Assembly: GCA_023436685.1 (NCBI GenBank)
Contig: JAEZIL010000058.1
Span: 1 to 6,872, forward strand
Length of the DNA stretch: 6,872 bases
Source: Bacteroidota bacterium
GTDB taxonomy: Bacteria > Bacteroidota > Bacteroidia > Chitinophagales > Chitinophagaceae
Direction of reading: 5' to 3'
Under the pieces are notes generated by a model that was not told where the DNA came from, did not search any database, and saw nothing but the letters and a program-made list of their open reading frames with translations. Position numbers and translations under genes: made by a program. Positions 4,788 through 6,872 of this stretch are shown here, piece after piece (position 1 is the stretch's first letter; every line of letters begins with the position of its first letter).

Positions 4788-6740
4788 TTGGTCAAGGTTT
4801 CTGTAATTATTGTCAACTACAACGTTAAGTACTTTCTAGAGGTCTGCTTGCATTCTGTGCTAAGGGCAGGTGAGGGTATTGATTTGGAAGTGATCGTAGT
4901 TGATAACGATTCGAAGGACGGGAGTGTGCAGATGGTAAAGGATAAATATCCTTCAGTGAAATTAATAGCTAATACAATTAATACGGGTTTTTCTAAAGCT
5001 AATAATCAAGGTGTAGCTATTGCAAAAGGGGAGTATATACTATTCCTTAACCCAGATACCGTAATGCCTGAAAATTTCTTTCATAATACGGTAGCATATA
5101 TGGATGCTACACCTGTAGCAGGAGCATTAGGCCCAAGGTTAATAGATGGTAAAGGACAGTTTGCGCCTGATAGTAAAAAGTCTTTCCCATCCTTGTCCGT
5201 CGCACTCTTTAAAACTACTGGGCTAAATAAGTTGTTTAGTAAGTCATCCTTTTTCAATAAATATTACTCTGTCCATATAGACGAACATGAAGTTGCTGAA
5301 GTGGATGTGCTTTCAGGGTGTTGTATGCTTGTGCGACGTGAAGCCATGCAAAAAGCGGGTGGAGCATTCGATGAAGATTATTTTATGTATTGCGAAGATG
5401 TGGACTTATCCTACCGTATTAACAAAGCAGGATATAAGAACATATATTACCCCAAAGCTGAATTAATTCATTATAAAGGTGAGAGTACCCGTAAAGCAAC
5501 CTTATCATACGTACGCATCTTTAATGAAGCACTGATTACGTTTGTAAAAAAACACTATACCAAACAGAATGCAGCATTATTTATTTTGTTCATCAATATT
5601 GGTATCATACTACGTGCAATCTTTGGCGTGGTAAAGCAGGTACTTAAAGTGCTGAGAATGCCTTTGTTTGACGCATTAGTAATGTTTGCTACACTATGGT
5701 TTATGAAAGAATTTTGGGTTGTGCATGTTAAAAACATAATGCCTGTACCTGTAAGTTCAGTAATTGCAACTTTCCCCGTGTATGTATTGTTGTGGGGTAT
5801 TTCATTATACTTAAATGGCGCTTATGATCAGCCCTACCGTGCACTAAGGGTAATACGAGGCATGATCATAGGTACTATCATTATTCTGGCTTATTATGGG
5901 TTGCTTTCCCCTGAATTACGCTATTCAAGAGCAATAATAATTTTTAGTGGCTTTGTGGGTACTGTACTTATGTTAATGCTACACGAGGCGTTGTACCGTC
6001 TAGGCGTATTTAAATTCATACCGTACGACAAGTTGCCCAGGAAAGCAATTATTGTAGGAGAACAAAATACTTACCAGCAAACTGCTGCCACCTTACGTCA
6101 AGTACATTATGCTCCTGAATTGTCGGGCAGAGTGAGCCCAACCCGCGCACAACATGATGCACTCTCTACGCTAGATAATATGAAAGCCTTGATTTATACT
6201 GCGGGTATAGATGAAGTGATTTTCTGTGTAAACGGCCTTACGTATACAGAAATATTCAGGCAAATGCAATATTGTGGTGAGCGGTATGACTACAAGATAC
6301 ATTTGCCTGGTAGCAATAGTTTTGTAGGTAGCAATTCCAGTCATACATCGGGCGACCTTTATACAATAGACCGCCGATATAACTTAGCATCATTTACTCA
6401 TCTGCGTAATAAGCGGATGCTGGATATTTTTGTATCAGTTATGTTATTGATACTATCTCCTGTTTTAGTGTGCTTTAATAAAAAACCGTGGCATTTTATA
6501 GTTAATATATTCTCCGTACTAATAGGTAATAAAACATGGGTAGGGTACGCAAAAACAGATGAACTATTGGAACTGCTACCCTCTATTAAACCTTCAGTTT
6601 TACCCCCATATAATATTCTGGCAAATTATAACCCAACAGAAAATGTAAAAAACCAACTCAATGCCCTATATGCCCGCCAGTACACACCAGCTACCGACAT
6701 TAATCTGATGCTTAATAATTTTAAATATTTAGGGAATTAG
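4788..6740 (+). CDS. Membrane GT2 glycosyltransferase fused to a degenerate WcaJ-like sugar-transferase module
   Basis: With the TTG at 4788 as start the protein has 650 residues. Residues 4-250 form a complete GT2 (WbbL/rhamnosyltransferase-type) catalytic domain: VSVIIVNYN (4-12), VDNDS (38-42), NTGFSKANN (65-73), LNPDT (87-91, the DxD-equivalent), LSGCCMLVRR (175-184) and FDEDYFMYCEDVDL (194-207, with the likely catalytic acid pair E203/D204). It probably transfers a nucleotide-sugar residue to a lipid-linked surface glycan at the cytoplasmic face. A membrane helix (262-280) and four more (about 293-311, 324-342, 355-373, 381-398) follow. A Rossmann-like domain (RKAIIVGEQ at 418; GIDEVIFC, 473-480) comes next, then a short WcaJ-like tail (NKRMLDIFV...LSP, 541-558). 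That tail lacks the KFRSM and Asp-Glu core, so only the GT2 half looks active. An in-frame GTG at 4713 would add 25 residues, but it lies inside the preceding terminator hairpin. Confidence 0.87.
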   Translation: MVKVSVIIVNYNVKYFLEVCLHSVLRAGEGIDLEVIVVDNDSKDGSVQMVKDKYPSVKLIANTINTGFSKANNQGVAIAKGEYILFLNPDTVMPENFFHNTVAYMDATPVAGALGPRLIDGKGQFAPDSKKSFPSLSVALFKTTGLNKLFSKSSFFNKYYSVHIDEHEVAEVDVLSGCCMLVRREAMQKAGGAFDEDYFMYCEDVDLSYRINKAGYKNIYYPKAELIHYKGESTRKATLSYVRIFNEALITFVKKHYTKQNAALFILFINIGIILRAIFGVVKQVLKVLRMPLFDALVMFATLWFMKEFWVVHVKNIMPVPVSSVIATFPVYVLLWGISLYLNGAYDQPYRALRVIRGMIIGTIIILAYYGLLSPELRYSRAIIIFSGFVGTVLMLMLHEALYRLGVFKFIPYDKLPRKAIIVGEQNTYQQTAATLRQVHYAPELSGRVSPTRAQHDALSTLDNMKALIYTAGIDEVIFCVNGLTYTEIFRQMQYCGERYDYKIHLPGSNSFVGSNSSHTSGDLYTIDRRYNLASFTHLRNKRMLDIFVSVMLLILSPVLVCFNKKPWHFIVNIFSVLIGNKTWVGYAKTDELLELLPSIKPSVLPPYNILANYNPTENVKNQLNALYARQYTPATDINLMLNNFKYLGN

Positions 6741-6751
6741 CACAAAAAGAT

Positions 6752-6781
6752 TTTGCAGATTTAATAAAACTATTATTTTTG
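6752..6781 (+). promoter_or_regulatory. Promoter of the tRNA-Asn gene
   Basis: TTTG (6752-6755), an 18-base spacer and TATTTTTG (6774-6781) match both boxes of the Bacteroidota promoter (TTTG and TAnnTTTG) exactly, although the spacer is slightly short. Transcription would begin near 6786-6788, about ten bases before the mature tRNA 5' end. The 57-base gap between the glycosyltransferase stop and the tRNA holds nothing else recognisable. Confidence 0.6.
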
Positions 6782-6797
6782 CAATCCCAATTGACAC

Positions 6798-6871
6798 TCC
6801 TCCTTAGCTCAGTTGGTTAGAGCACCTGACTGTTAATCAGGGGGTCTCAGGTTCAAGTCCTGAAGGGGGAG
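6798..6871 (+). tRNA. tRNA-Asn (anticodon GTT)
   Basis: A complete cloverleaf folds. The acceptor stem is TCCTCCT (6798-6804) with AGGGGGA (6864-6870), including one G-T wobble. T8 and A9 follow. The D arm is GCTC/GAGC (6807-6810, 6820-6823) with an AGTTGGTTA loop. The anticodon stem is CCTGA/TCAGG (6825-6829, 6837-6841) with loop CTGTTAA. The variable loop is GGGTC. The T arm is TCAGG/CCTGA with TTCAAGT. The anticodon GTT at 6832-6834 reads Asn codons AAC and AAT. The discriminator base is G (6871), as in bacterial tRNA-Asn, and the U1-A72 pair also fits. Only one C (6872) is visible after it before the window ends, so it cannot be told whether CCA is encoded. Confidence 0.97.
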
Positions 6872-6872
6872 C

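Noticed and set aside
5555..5737. Open reading frame of 60 codons on the minus strand
   Set aside because: It lies wholly inside the glycosyltransferase membrane region on the opposite strand, with no independent support.
6798..6872. tRNA-Asn gene as an integration site for a mobile element
   Set aside because: tRNA genes are common attachment sites, but the window ends at the tRNA, and there is no integrase or repeated tRNA 3' end within it.

Overview
The window looks like chromosomal DNA from a member of the Bacteroidota, probably a Chitinophagaceae- or Sphingobacteriales-like organism. The reasons are: moderately AT-rich DNA; start codons that mostly lack a Shine-Dalgarno sequence; several matches to the Bacteroidota -7 promoter element TAnnTTTG; and protein types common in that phylum, such as a membrane-anchored SRPBCC plus GyrI-like protein and FabG, FabH and RlmN of Bacteroidota flavour. 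The order-level placement is an impression, not a measurement.

Layout from left to right. (1) Positions 2-40 look like the last codons of an upstream gene. A small unrecognised integral membrane protein (61-591) follows 20 bases later behind an unusually good Shine-Dalgarno-like sequence. (2) A fatty-acid synthesis pair follows on the plus strand: fabG (675-1421), the NADPH-dependent 3-oxoacyl-ACP reductase, and fabH (1499-2497), the condensing enzyme that starts each chain. FabH makes the first beta-ketoacyl-ACP and FabG reduces it, so they perform consecutive steps. A dyad followed by an exact TAnnTTTG element between them suggests that fabH also has its own promoter. (3) fabH converges on rlmN (2531-3580, minus strand), the radical-SAM methylase of 23S rRNA A2503 and tRNA A37. 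The two genes share one 14-bp hairpin terminator, and its right arm contains the rlmN stop codon. (4) A 90-base divergent intergenic region with a 17-bp palindrome separates rlmN from a membrane-anchored SRPBCC plus GyrI-like protein (3671-4687), which ends in a strong intrinsic terminator. (5) A large membrane glycosyltransferase follows (4788-6740 with the start chosen here). Its first half is a complete GT2 (WbbL-type) domain. Its second half resembles a WcaJ/WbaP-type sugar-phosphate transferase whose catalytic core is missing. (6) The window closes with a tRNA-Asn(GTT) gene (6798-6871) under a good Bacteroidota-type promoter.

There is no mobile element, CRISPR array or defence island. 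Most of the window is ordinary housekeeping sequence. The part most worth a second look is the glycosyltransferase fused to an apparently dead phosphoglycosyl-transferase scaffold. Next come the compact regulatory arrangements: the terminator containing a stop codon, the terminator abutting a promoter, a promoter touching the rlmN start codon, and the palindromes. No intergenic stretch reaches 300 bases; the longest, 4688-4787, is 100 bases.
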